Source: Clostridia bacterium
Lineage (GTDB): Bacteria; Bacillota; Clostridia; Christensenellales; Aristaeellaceae
DNA: 8,573 bases
Reading direction: 5' to 3'
Assembly (NCBI GenBank): GCA_024404275.1
Contig: JAKSQG010000074.1
Location: 1 to 8,573 of the forward strand
A model generated the notes under the pieces. The model saw only the letters and a program-made list of their open reading frames with translations. It was not told the DNA's origin and searched no databases. The position numbers and the translations under genes were made by a program. Numbering within the stretch: position 1 is the stretch's first letter; the number at the start of each line of letters is the position of its first letter. Below are positions 1-5,780 of the stretch, piece by piece.

Positions 1-318
1 GCGGAGCTGGTGACCGGCATGGACCTGGGCATCAGCAAGGCGGACGCGCTGGAAATGGGTCTGTCTGCCATGAACCACGCCATGGTGCTGACCGGTGTCA
101 ACATGAAGGACGGCAAGCCCGACCGCTGGCGCATTGAAAACAGCTGGGGCGATGAGAAGGGCCAGAAGGGCTACTACATCTGCTCTGACGACTGGTTCAA
201 CCAGTATGTGTATCAGGCGGCTGTTGAAAGGGAATACCTGGGCGACCTGGCCAAATATGCCGATGAAACGCCTGTGGAGCTGGCTCCCTGGGACCCCATG
301 GGCACGCTGGCCGACTGA
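1..318 (+). CDS. pepC: Aminopeptidase C / bleomycin hydrolase family cysteine peptidase (C1B), C-terminal fragment
   Basis: This is the last 105 codons of an open frame that enters from the left window edge and stops at TGA 316-318. The family is papain-like cytosolic aminopeptidases that form a hexameric barrel and trim peptides from the N-terminus. Two of the three catalytic positions are visible. The His lies in MNHAMVLTGV (fragment residue 26) and the Asn in ENSWGD (fragment residue 47), followed by the family block KGYYICSDDWFNQYVYQ. The catalytic Cys would lie upstream, outside the window. The C-terminus PWDPMGTLAD matches the conserved WDPMGALA-type tail that in PepC and Gal6 reaches into the active-site cleft; here it carries one extra Asp. 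A terminator follows 16 bases after the stop, so this gene is probably transcribed separately from proB. The identification is firm; the true start is not visible. Confidence 0.93.
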   Translation, partial: AELVTGMDLGISKADALEMGLSAMNHAMVLTGVNMKDGKPDRWRIENSWGDEKGQKGYYICSDDWFNQYVYQAAVEREYLGDLAKYADETPVELAPWDPMGTLAD

Positions 319-334
319 CCCTGAAGGCTATAAA

Positions 335-369
335 AAGGGGCTTCCGCCGTCGCGGAGGCCTCTTCTTTG
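335..369 (+). terminator. Rho-independent terminator after pepC
   Basis: A 13-bp stem (335-347 with 352-364, two G-T wobbles) closes on the tetraloop CGTC and runs into the T-rich stretch TCTTCTTT. It sits 16 bases after the pepC stop and just before the proB promoter, so it insulates the two units. Confidence 0.85.
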
Positions 370-374
370 TGCGG

Positions 375-403
375 TTGACAGGTTGCGCCGCACAACATAT
401 AAT
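375..403 (+). promoter_or_regulatory. Consensus sigma-A promoter of the proBA operon
   Basis: A perfect -35 box TTGACA (375-380) and a perfect -10 box TATAAT (398-403) are separated by exactly 17 bases. Transcription should begin near 410, leaving a leader of about 30 bases before the proB start. That is too short for a riboswitch or attenuator. The -35 lies six bases after the T-rich tail of the pepC terminator. No operator-like repeat is obvious, so control of proline synthesis probably rests mainly on feedback inhibition of ProB (inference). Confidence 0.9.
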
Positions 404-438
404 AGCAGCGGAACAACAGGAAAGCGAAGGAAAAAACC

Positions 439-1212
439 ATGAGAATCGTGATCAAAATCGGCACCTCGACCCTGACCCACAAGACGGGGCATCTCAATAT
501 CCGTCAGGTGGAAAAGCTGTGCAAGGTTGTCAGTGACCTGAAAAACGCGGGGCATGAACCGGTGCTGGTCTCCTCCGGCGCCATCGGCATGGGCGTGGGC
601 AAGCTGTCGCTGCCGGGTCGCCCCTCCGATATGCCCACCAAACAGGCGGCGGCGGCCGTGGGTCAGTGCGAGCTGATGTATATTTATGATAAACAGTTTT
701 CGGAATACAACCATGTGGTGGCGCAGATTTTGCTGACGGGCGATGACCTCGATCATGAGGATCGCCGACAGAACTTTGAGAACACCCTGTTCCGCCTGCT
801 GGAGCTGGGGGCGCTGCCCATCGTGAACGAAAATGATACCATTGCCACGCATGAAATTGCCGTGGGCGATAACGACACGCTGGGCGCCATCGTGGCGGCT
901 TGCGTCAGGGCGGACCTGCTGGTGCTGCTCAGTGATATCGACGGGCTGTACACCGCCGATCCCCGCAAGGATGTCGGGGCGAAGCTGATCCCTGTGGTGG
1001 AAGAGGTGACCCCGGAGATTCAGGCGCTGGCGGGCGGCAAGGGCTCGGCACTCGGCACGGGCGGTATGCAGACCAAGCTGCGCGCCGCGGAGATCGCCGG
1101 TGCGGCGGGGGTGGATATGATCATCACCAACGGCACGCGTCCCGAGGACCTGTATGATATCGTGGAGGGCCGTCCTGTGGGAACCCTCTTCAAAGGGAGC
1201 AAAAACAAATGA
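439..1212 (+). CDS. proB: Glutamate 5-kinase (short form without PUA domain)
   Basis: ProB phosphorylates the gamma-carboxyl of glutamate with ATP, the first committed step of proline synthesis, in the cytoplasm. The 257-residue protein is a single amino-acid-kinase domain. Visible motifs are KIGTSTL (residues 6-12, phosphate-binding lysine K6), VSSGAIGMG (44-52), IVNENDT (128-134), GDNDTLGA (143-150), LLSDIDGLYTADP (163-175) and GTGGMQTKL (206-214, with the second active-site lysine K213). The chain ends at GTLFKGSKNK, where longer ProB proteins such as the roughly 367-residue E. coli enzyme continue into a C-terminal PUA domain. That domain is absent here, as in many Clostridia. The start is set by AAGGA (427-431), seven bases before the ATG. 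The stop overlaps the proA start as ATGA, so the two are translationally coupled. Confidence 0.97.
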   Translation: MRIVIKIGTSTLTHKTGHLNIRQVEKLCKVVSDLKNAGHEPVLVSSGAIGMGVGKLSLPGRPSDMPTKQAAAAVGQCELMYIYDKQFSEYNHVVAQILLTGDDLDHEDRRQNFENTLFRLLELGALPIVNENDTIATHEIAVGDNDTLGAIVAACVRADLLVLLSDIDGLYTADPRKDVGAKLIPVVEEVTPEIQALAGGKGSALGTGGMQTKLRAAEIAGAAGVDMIITNGTRPEDLYDIVEGRPVGTLFKGSKNK

Positions 1213-2465
1213 CCACGCTGGAAATTTTGAAAAGTGCCCGCGCTGTGCGGGGCATTGCCGCGGGGCTGGATACCGAGCGGAAAAATCAGGCTTTGGAGGC
1301 CATGGCGGCGGCGCTGGAGAGAGAAACGGCGCAGATCCTTGCTGCCAATATGCAGGATGTGACGGCGGCGCAGGGCACCATGAGCGCATCGCTGCTCGAT
1401 CGTCTGCAATTGAATGAAAGCCGCATTAAAGCCATGGCGGAGGGCATCCGTCAGGTAGCGGCGCTGCCTGACCCGGTCGGCAAGGCGGTGACACGCACGG
1501 TACGCCCCAACGGTCTGGTCATTGAAAAGCGTCTGGTGCCGATGGGCGTGACGGCGGTCATTTATGAAAGCCGCCCCAACGTGACATCCGATGCCGCGGC
1601 GCTGGCGCTCAAGAGCGGCAACGTGTGCGTGCTGCGCGGGGGCAAGGAAGCCTACCGTTCCGCCCGTGCCGTGATGAACGCCATGAAGCATGGTTTGATC
1701 GCCGTGGGTCTGCCCGACCAGCTGATCAACCTGGTGGAGGATACCACCCGCCAGTCGGCGCAGGAGCTGATGACGGCGGTGGGGCTGGTGGATGTGCTTA
1801 TTCCCCGCGGCGGCGCGGGGCTCATCCGTGCCTGTGTGGACAATGCCCGTGTACCCTGCATTCAGACAGGCACCGGTATCTGCCATGTGTATGTGGACAA
1901 GACTGCCGATATCGACATGGCGCTGAACATTGTGGAAAACGCCAAGACCAGCCGCCCCGGTGTGTGCAACGCCGAAGAGGTGCTGCTGGTGGAGCGGAGC
2001 ATTGCTCCCGCGTTCCTGCCGCTGCTCAAGCAGCGTCTGGTGGATGACCGTGCCGCGGCGGGCAAGGTGCCCGTGGAGCTGCGCCTCGATACCGAGGCGG
2101 CAGCCATCATTCCCGGCACGCCCGCAGGCGAAACGGATTTTGACACGGAGTTTTTGGATTATATTCTGGCGGTGCATGTGGTGGAAAACGTGGAAGAGGC
2201 GGCGGAACACATTGCCGCGCATTCCACGGGACACAGCGAATCCATCATTACCCGCAGCGAGGAGAACGCGAAGTATTTTGAAAGCGCGGTCGACTCGGCG
2301 GCGGTGTATGTCAATGCTTCCACCCGCTTTACCGACGGCGGTGAGTTTGGTCTGGGCTGCGAGATGGGCATCTCCACCCAGCGGCTGCATGCCCGCGGAC
2401 CGATGGGTCTGGAGGAGCTGTGCACCTACAAATACGTCATCCGCGGTGAGGGACAGATCCGCTGA
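1209..2465 (+). CDS. proA: Gamma-glutamyl phosphate reductase
   Basis: ProA reduces gamma-glutamyl phosphate with NADPH to glutamate-5-semialdehyde, the second step of proline synthesis. The substrate is labile, so close association with ProB is expected. The protein has 418 residues, the normal full length (about 417 in E. coli), with the aldehyde-dehydrogenase fold. Visible blocks are IYESRPNVTSDAAALALKSG (118-137), VLRGGKEA (141-148), PRGGAGLI (199-206), TGTGICHVYVD (220-230), the catalytic Cys253 in PGVCNAEEVLLV, YVNASTRFTDGG (367-378) and the C-terminal GLGCEMGISTQRLHARGPMG (381-400). The usual ETG before the CHVYVD block reads QTG here, a small change. The ATG overlaps the proB stop by four bases (ATGA), with a modest GGGAG upstream inside proB. 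The third enzyme, ProC, is not in the window. Confidence 0.97.
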   Translation: MTTLEILKSARAVRGIAAGLDTERKNQALEAMAAALERETAQILAANMQDVTAAQGTMSASLLDRLQLNESRIKAMAEGIRQVAALPDPVGKAVTRTVRPNGLVIEKRLVPMGVTAVIYESRPNVTSDAAALALKSGNVCVLRGGKEAYRSARAVMNAMKHGLIAVGLPDQLINLVEDTTRQSAQELMTAVGLVDVLIPRGGAGLIRACVDNARVPCIQTGTGICHVYVDKTADIDMALNIVENAKTSRPGVCNAEEVLLVERSIAPAFLPLLKQRLVDDRAAAGKVPVELRLDTEAAAIIPGTPAGETDFDTEFLDYILAVHVVENVEEAAEHIAAHSTGHSESIITRSEENAKYFESAVDSAAVYVNASTRFTDGGEFGLGCEMGISTQRLHARGPMGLEELCTYKYVIRGEGQIR

Positions 2466-2489
2466 CACAACAGAAAAGAGGGTAAAACC

Positions 2490-2738
2490 ATGCGCGACGT
2501 GGAGCTGCACCGGGTCTACCGGCATTTCAAGGGCGATTATTATCTGGTGGAGGATATTTGCCGCTACTCCGAAACGGGGGAAGAGCTGGTGCTCTACCGC
2601 AAGCTGTACGGAGACGGCAGCCTGTGGGCACGCCCCAAAGAGATGTTTTTGCAGGAAGTGGACAGGGAAAAGTATCCCGACTGCCCGCAGAAGTATCGTT
2701 TTGAACTGATGGAGATCGAAAGCGTTGCGGGACACTGA
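2490..2738 (+). CDS. DUF1653 domain protein of unknown function
   Basis: A small 82-residue protein made of one DUF1653 domain. The recognisable pattern is YRHFKGDYYLVEDICRYSET (10-29), then EELVLYRKLYGDGSLWARPKEMFLQEVD (31-58) and PQKYRFEL (66-73). No function is established for this family to my knowledge. The aromatic-rich fold looks like a small beta-barrel, which is inference. There is no signal peptide or membrane segment, so it is cytosolic. AGAGGG (2477-2482) lies seven bases before the ATG. The gene sits 24 bases after proA and 19 bases before the glycerol-1-phosphate dehydrogenase gene with no terminator between, so it belongs to the same transcript. Domain membership is strong; any link to proline or lipid metabolism is only positional. 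Confidence 0.88.
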   Translation: MRDVELHRVYRHFKGDYYLVEDICRYSETGEELVLYRKLYGDGSLWARPKEMFLQEVDREKYPDCPQKYRFELMEIESVAGH

Positions 2739-2742
2739 AAGC

Positions 2743-2749
2743 AGGAGGG
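2743..2749 (+). promoter_or_regulatory. Strong ribosome binding site deciding the egsA start
   Basis: AGGAGGG lies eight bases before ATG 2758. An in-frame TTG at 2725 would extend the protein by 11 residues, but it lies inside the preceding gene and upstream of this site. ATG 2758 is therefore the chosen start. Confidence 0.88.
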
Positions 2750-2757
2750 CAAGTACC

Positions 2758-4107
2758 ATGGAGCATTATTCCGCCTATACGATGGACAAACTGCTGCGCC
2801 CCGAAGGATTTGAGTGCAGCTGCGGCAAGCATCATGTCGCGTCGCGGTTGAGAAAGGTCATCATCGGTGAAAAGGCAGTTTTGCAGCTGCCCGCGGCGCT
2901 CCGTGAGCTGACGGACGGCATGCCGCTGATCGTCAGCGATGAGAATACCGAAAAGGCGGCGGGCGTGCTGGTCAAGCAGACGCTGCAGAATGCCGGCATT
3001 GCCTATGAGGATTATATTCTGCGTGGCGAGATCGTGGAGCCGGATGAGCTGCGTCTGGGTCAGCTGATGATGGCATACAGCGGCAAGTGCAGCTGCATCA
3101 TTGCTGTGGGTTCGGGTGTCATCAGCGACATCTGCAAGGTGTTTGCCCGCATGGCGGGCATCAGGCAGATCACGGTGGGTACGGCACCTTCCATGGACGG
3201 CTATGCCTCCACCTGTGCCTCCATGCTCATCGGCGGTCTCAAGACCAGCCTGTATGTGCAGACGCCCGATGTGATCATTGCCGATACGGATATCCTCAAA
3301 AATGCCCCCATGCGCATGATCCAGGCGGGTCTTGGGGATATGATCACCAAGTTCATCAGCCTGCCTGAATGGAAAATGGCCAACATGCTGCATGACGAAT
3401 ACTGGTGCGAGGAGACCTCGCAGCTGGTGGCCCGCAGCGCGGAGATGTGCTTTGAAGCGGCGCCGAAGCTGAAGGACCGCGATCCCGAGGCCATCCGTCT
3501 GCTGATCGAAGGGCTGATCCTGTCGGGCATTGGCGTCTCCTTTGTGGGTGTCAGCGGTCCGGCCTCTGGCGGGGAGCATTATGTATCCCACATCTGGGAT
3601 ATGCAGAACATGGAGCATCACCGCAAGCTGGAGCTGCATGGCATTCAGACAGGCGTCAACACGCTGGTCATGCTCAAAATGTACGCCCATATGAAGCAGC
3701 TGACGCCCGATGCCGAAAAGGCGAAGGCTTTTGCCGCTGACTTTGACAGGAAAAAGTGGGAAAAAGACCTGCGGCGGTTGTTTGGCGCGGGAGCGCAAAA
3801 AGCTTTGGAAAATGAAGAGAAAGCGGGCAAGCACGACCCTGCGAAGCACGCAAAGCAGCTGGAACGCATCATGGGCTGCTGGGATGAGCTGCTGGGGATG
3901 ATTCAAAATATGCCCTCAGCGGAAGAGGCTGCTGCCCTGTGGGGACAGACCGGCGCCCCGACAACGCACACCGCCATCGGTTTTACCGATGAACAGCTGA
4001 CCGATGCCTTTGCCATGAGCCCCGAGATCCGCGACCGCTATGTCGGCACTCGCCTGTGCTGGGACCTTGGATGGATCGAGGAAGCCAAAGGCTGGATACT
4101 GGAATAA
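2758..4107 (+). CDS. egsA: sn-glycerol-1-phosphate dehydrogenase (AraM/EgsA family)
   Basis: This family reduces dihydroxyacetone phosphate to sn-glycerol-1-phosphate, the backbone stereochemistry of archaeal lipids. In Bacillus subtilis, AraM feeds heptaprenylglyceryl phosphate synthesis. The 449-residue protein shows the iron-containing-alcohol-dehydrogenase-like fold. It has a nucleotide-binding AVGSGVISDICK (116-127), TAPSMDGYAS (142-151), and metal-ligand candidates Asp194 in AGLGDMITK, His274 in SGPASGGEHYVSH and His294 in LHGIQTGVN. Residues from about 300 on are charged and helical, making it longer than archaeal enzymes (about 350) and B. subtilis AraM (about 394). The N-terminus carries a CSCGKHH cluster (20-26). 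It is last in the proBA operon and ends four bases before a terminator stem. Family assignment is strong. The exact substrate is less certain, because relatives include other polyol-phosphate dehydrogenases. Confidence 0.9.
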   Translation: MEHYSAYTMDKLLRPEGFECSCGKHHVASRLRKVIIGEKAVLQLPAALRELTDGMPLIVSDENTEKAAGVLVKQTLQNAGIAYEDYILRGEIVEPDELRLGQLMMAYSGKCSCIIAVGSGVISDICKVFARMAGIRQITVGTAPSMDGYASTCASMLIGGLKTSLYVQTPDVIIADTDILKNAPMRMIQAGLGDMITKFISLPEWKMANMLHDEYWCEETSQLVARSAEMCFEAAPKLKDRDPEAIRLLIEGLILSGIGVSFVGVSGPASGGEHYVSHIWDMQNMEHHRKLELHGIQTGVNTLVMLKMYAHMKQLTPDAEKAKAFAADFDRKKWEKDLRRLFGAGAQKALENEEKAGKHDPAKHAKQLERIMGCWDELLGMIQNMPSAEEAAALWGQTGAPTTHTAIGFTDEQLTDAFAMSPEIRDRYVGTRLCWDLGWIEEAKGWILE

Positions 4108-4110
4108 ACA

Positions 4111-4144
4111 AAAAAGGAAGCCTCCTGAAGGGGACTTCCTTTTT
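4111..4144. terminator. Bidirectional terminator between egsA and the HIT gene
   Basis: AAAAAGGAAG (4111-4120) pairs perfectly with CTTCCTTTTT (4135-4144). Four more pairs inside, beyond one C-A mismatch, close on the loop TGAA. On the plus strand the stem ends in five T. On the minus strand it is followed by TTTTTTGTTTA. It lies in the 47 bases between two convergent stop codons, so it can end both transcripts. Confidence 0.92.
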
Positions 4145-4154
4145 GCTTGCTTTA

Positions 4155-4538
4155 TCAGAGCTTTTTGCGGTAGTTGCCGCCGGGCAGAATGGTGCGCACG
4201 CCGCCGGTGGGGTCGGGGACATCGCCCTTGTAGCGGGGGATGACGTGCATGTGGCAGTGGAACACGGTCTGACCGCCTGCTTCGCGGCAGTTGAGACCGA
4301 TGTTATAGCCATCGGGGTGGAACTGTTCGTCCAGCAGTGCTTTGACTTCAAAGGCAAGGTGCTTCATGGCGACCAGCTCGTCATCGGTCAGGTCAAAAAA
4401 GGTTTCCGCATGGCGGCGGGGAATAATCAGCACATGCCCGCGGCTGACGGGGAAGGAATCAAAAAAGGCGATGGCCAGCTCATTTTGCAGCAGGGCTTCG
4501 CCGCTTGCGACCTTATCACAGAAAATGCAAGTGCTCAT
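4155..4538 (-). CDS. HIT-family (histidine triad) nucleotide hydrolase/transferase
   Basis: A 127-residue histidine-triad protein of the HinT/Hit branch. These cytosolic enzymes hydrolyse nucleoside phosphoramidates or aminoacyl-adenylates, and the natural substrate is often unknown. The signature is FHCHMHVIP (93-101) with His94, His96 and His98; His96 should be the nucleophile. The N-terminal CIFC (4-7) together with His43 resembles the zinc site found in many bacterial HIT proteins. Other family blocks are AFFDSFPVSRGHVLIIPRRH (24-43) and GYNIGLNCREAGGQ (77-90). The start is ATG at 4536-4538, preceded by AAAGGAG with eight bases between. A longer frame starting at 4568 would place the start upstream of this ribosome site and inside the promoter. 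The stop TGA is backed by an in-frame TAA directly after it. It is a single-gene unit, convergent with egsA. Confidence 0.95.
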   Translation of the reverse strand: MSTCIFCDKVASGEALLQNELAIAFFDSFPVSRGHVLIIPRRHAETFFDLTDDELVAMKHLAFEVKALLDEQFHPDGYNIGLNCREAGGQTVFHCHMHVIPRYKGDVPDPTGGVRTILPGGNYRKKL

Positions 4539-4563
4539 GGGAGATGCTCCTTTCATTAGAATT

Positions 4564-4593
4564 ATCATATACCATCATCAAGCGTTTTGTCAA
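4564..4593 (-). promoter_or_regulatory. Promoter of the HIT gene
   Basis: On the minus strand a perfect TTGACA (4593-4588) is followed after 18 bases by TATGAT (4569-4564), five of six matches to the consensus. Transcription should start near 4557, about 20 bases before the ATG. It lies back to back with the azlC promoter. Confidence 0.68.
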
Positions 4594-4604
4594 ACAGGAG
4601 ATAC

Positions 4605-4633
4605 TTGTCAGGTTTTGATTTTTGTATTATAAT
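4605..4633 (+). promoter_or_regulatory. Promoter of azlCD
   Basis: TTGTCA (4605-4610, five of six) and a perfect TATAAT (4628-4633) are spaced by 17 bases. Transcription should start near 4640, leaving a leader of only about 20 bases before the azlC ATG. This supports ATG 4662 as the start, since the more upstream in-frame start candidates at 4587 and 4632 would lie before the transcript begins. Confidence 0.78.
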
Positions 4634-4661
4634 GCCTTTCGCTTCGGAGGCTTTGATTGAT

Positions 4662-5402
4662 ATGAGTGAACTGTCAACACGCGGAAAGCGGCTGGAAGCA
4701 CTGCGCATCGCTTTTCCGCACACCATCCCCATCATGGCGGGATATTTGTTTCTGGGTTTCGCACACGGCATCCTGATGGCACAGGACGGCTTCAGTTTTC
4801 TGTGGCCCATGGGCATGGCCGTTACGATCTTCGGCGGCTCCATGGAGTATTATGCGGCAGAAGAACTGCTGCATGTTTTTGCCCCCCTGTCGATGCTGAT
4901 GATGGTGTTTATCATCCAGTCGCGGCACTTGTTTTACGGCATTGCCATGCTGGAAAAATACAAGAGCATGGGCAACAAACGTTTTTATCTGATCTTTGGC
5001 CTGACGGATGAGACCTTTTCGGTCAACAGTTCGCTGGAACTGCCCCTGACGGCAGACCGCGGCTGGGTCTACTTTTTTGTCACGCTGCTGGATCACTGCT
5101 ATTGGGTAACGGGCTGCACGGTGGGCGGTTTGTTTGGTACGGTGCTGATGAACGCTATTCCCGGCATGGACCAATACACCACAGGGCTGGATTTTGTCAT
5201 GACGGCGCTGTTTGCCGTGATCCTGCTGGAGCAGCTGCTGAAGGAAAAGAAGCATTACACCGCTCTGATCGGCGCGGGCGCTTCGCTGGGGTGCCTGATC
5301 GTGTTTGGCGCTTCCACCTTTATGGTGCCGGCCATGATCTGCATTCTGCTGCTGCTGACCGTGTTCCGCGGTCCTTTGGAAAAGGCAGGTGGTCTGGAAT
5401 GA
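4662..5402 (+). CDS. azlC: AzlC family branched-chain amino acid exporter, large subunit
   Basis: AzlC and AzlD (BrnF and BrnE in Corynebacterium) form a two-component membrane exporter for branched-chain amino acids and related compounds. This 246-residue protein is strongly hydrophobic, with several membrane segments at roughly 18-40, 45-66, 74-95, 135-162, 174-192 and 199-235. Family blocks seen are RIAFPHTIPIMAGYLFLGFA (15-34), SRHLFYGIAMLEKYK (87-101) and GLTDETFSV (113-121). I chose ATG 4662 because CGGAGG (4645-4650) lies 11 bases upstream and the promoter's -10 box ends at 4633. That ribosome spacing is slightly long. The stop overlaps the azlD start as ATGA, so the two subunits are coupled. 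No regulator gene such as an Lrp/AzlB homologue is adjacent. The substrate is inferred from the family. Confidence 0.92.
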   Translation: MSELSTRGKRLEALRIAFPHTIPIMAGYLFLGFAHGILMAQDGFSFLWPMGMAVTIFGGSMEYYAAEELLHVFAPLSMLMMVFIIQSRHLFYGIAMLEKYKSMGNKRFYLIFGLTDETFSVNSSLELPLTADRGWVYFFVTLLDHCYWVTGCTVGGLFGTVLMNAIPGMDQYTTGLDFVMTALFAVILLEQLLKEKKHYTALIGAGASLGCLIVFGASTFMVPAMICILLLLTVFRGPLEKAGGLE

Positions 5403-5728
5403 CAGTTGCAGAACAGCTGATCACCGTAGCGCTTTGCGTTGTCGGTACCATGGCCACACGCTTTTTGCCGTTTCTTGTGTTTTCCTCCAAGCGTCCCACG
5501 CCCCGTTATGTGCAGTATCTGGGAAAGGCACTGCCCGCGGCCATTTACGCCATGCTGGTGGTTTACTGCCTGAAAAATGTCAACATCCTTGGCGGCAGTC
5601 ACGGTCTGCCGGAGTTGATCGCCCTTGCGGCGGTGGTGGGGCTGCACCTGTGGAAGCGCAACACCATCCTTTCCATTGCGGTGGGTACGGTGGTTTATAT
5701 GGCACTGGTGCAGTTTGTGTTTGTGTAA
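5399..5728 (+). CDS. azlD: AzlD family branched-chain amino acid exporter, small subunit
   Basis: A 109-residue membrane protein, partner of AzlC. It has about four hydrophobic segments (4-20, 44-60, 70-85, 90-107) and the family blocks TRFLPFLVF (20-28), YVQYLGKALPAAIYAMLVVY (37-56) and GLHLWKRNTILSIAVGT (81-97). Its length matches the usual 100-110 residues. The ATG overlaps the azlC stop by four bases and there is no separate promoter, so it depends on azlC translation and should be made in step with it. A longer upstream extension of the same frame runs antiphase through azlC and is not coding. The gene is followed 12 bases later by a terminator stem. Confidence 0.92.
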   Translation: MTVAEQLITVALCVVGTMATRFLPFLVFSSKRPTPRYVQYLGKALPAAIYAMLVVYCLKNVNILGGSHGLPELIALAAVVGLHLWKRNTILSIAVGTVVYMALVQFVFV

Positions 5729-5740
5729 GATAATCAAAGA

Positions 5741-5770
5741 CCCGGCCGGGGAAACCGGTCGGGCTTTTTT
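5741..5770. terminator. Terminator between azlD and htrA
   Basis: CCCGGCCGG (5741-5749) pairs with CCGGTCGGG (5755-5763) with one G-T wobble, loop GGAAA, then C and six T. It is a strong terminator for azlCD. On the minus strand the stem is followed by the weaker TCTTTGATTAT, so it may also help end the convergent htrA transcript. Confidence 0.88.
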
Positions 5771-5780
5771 GATGGGGAGA

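Noticed and set aside
404..438. Possible riboswitch or T-box in the proB leader
   Set aside because: The leader is only about 30 bases from the predicted start site, too short for a T-box, riboswitch or attenuator.
328..1389. 353-codon minus-strand open frame over the proB promoter and proB
   Set aside because: It is a shadow of proB, spanning the pepC terminator and a perfect plus-strand promoter, and resembles no protein family.
1020..2759. 579-codon open frame on the minus strand across proB, proA and the DUF1653 gene
   Set aside because: It is antisense to clearly recognised genes. Its His/Arg/Gln-rich translation matches no family, and the frame is open only because of the codon bias of the plus-strand genes.
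4056..4559. 167-codon plus-strand open frame across the egsA end and HIT gene
   Set aside because: It crosses a strong bidirectional terminator and is antisense to the HIT gene, whose HxHxH motif and ribosome site are clear.
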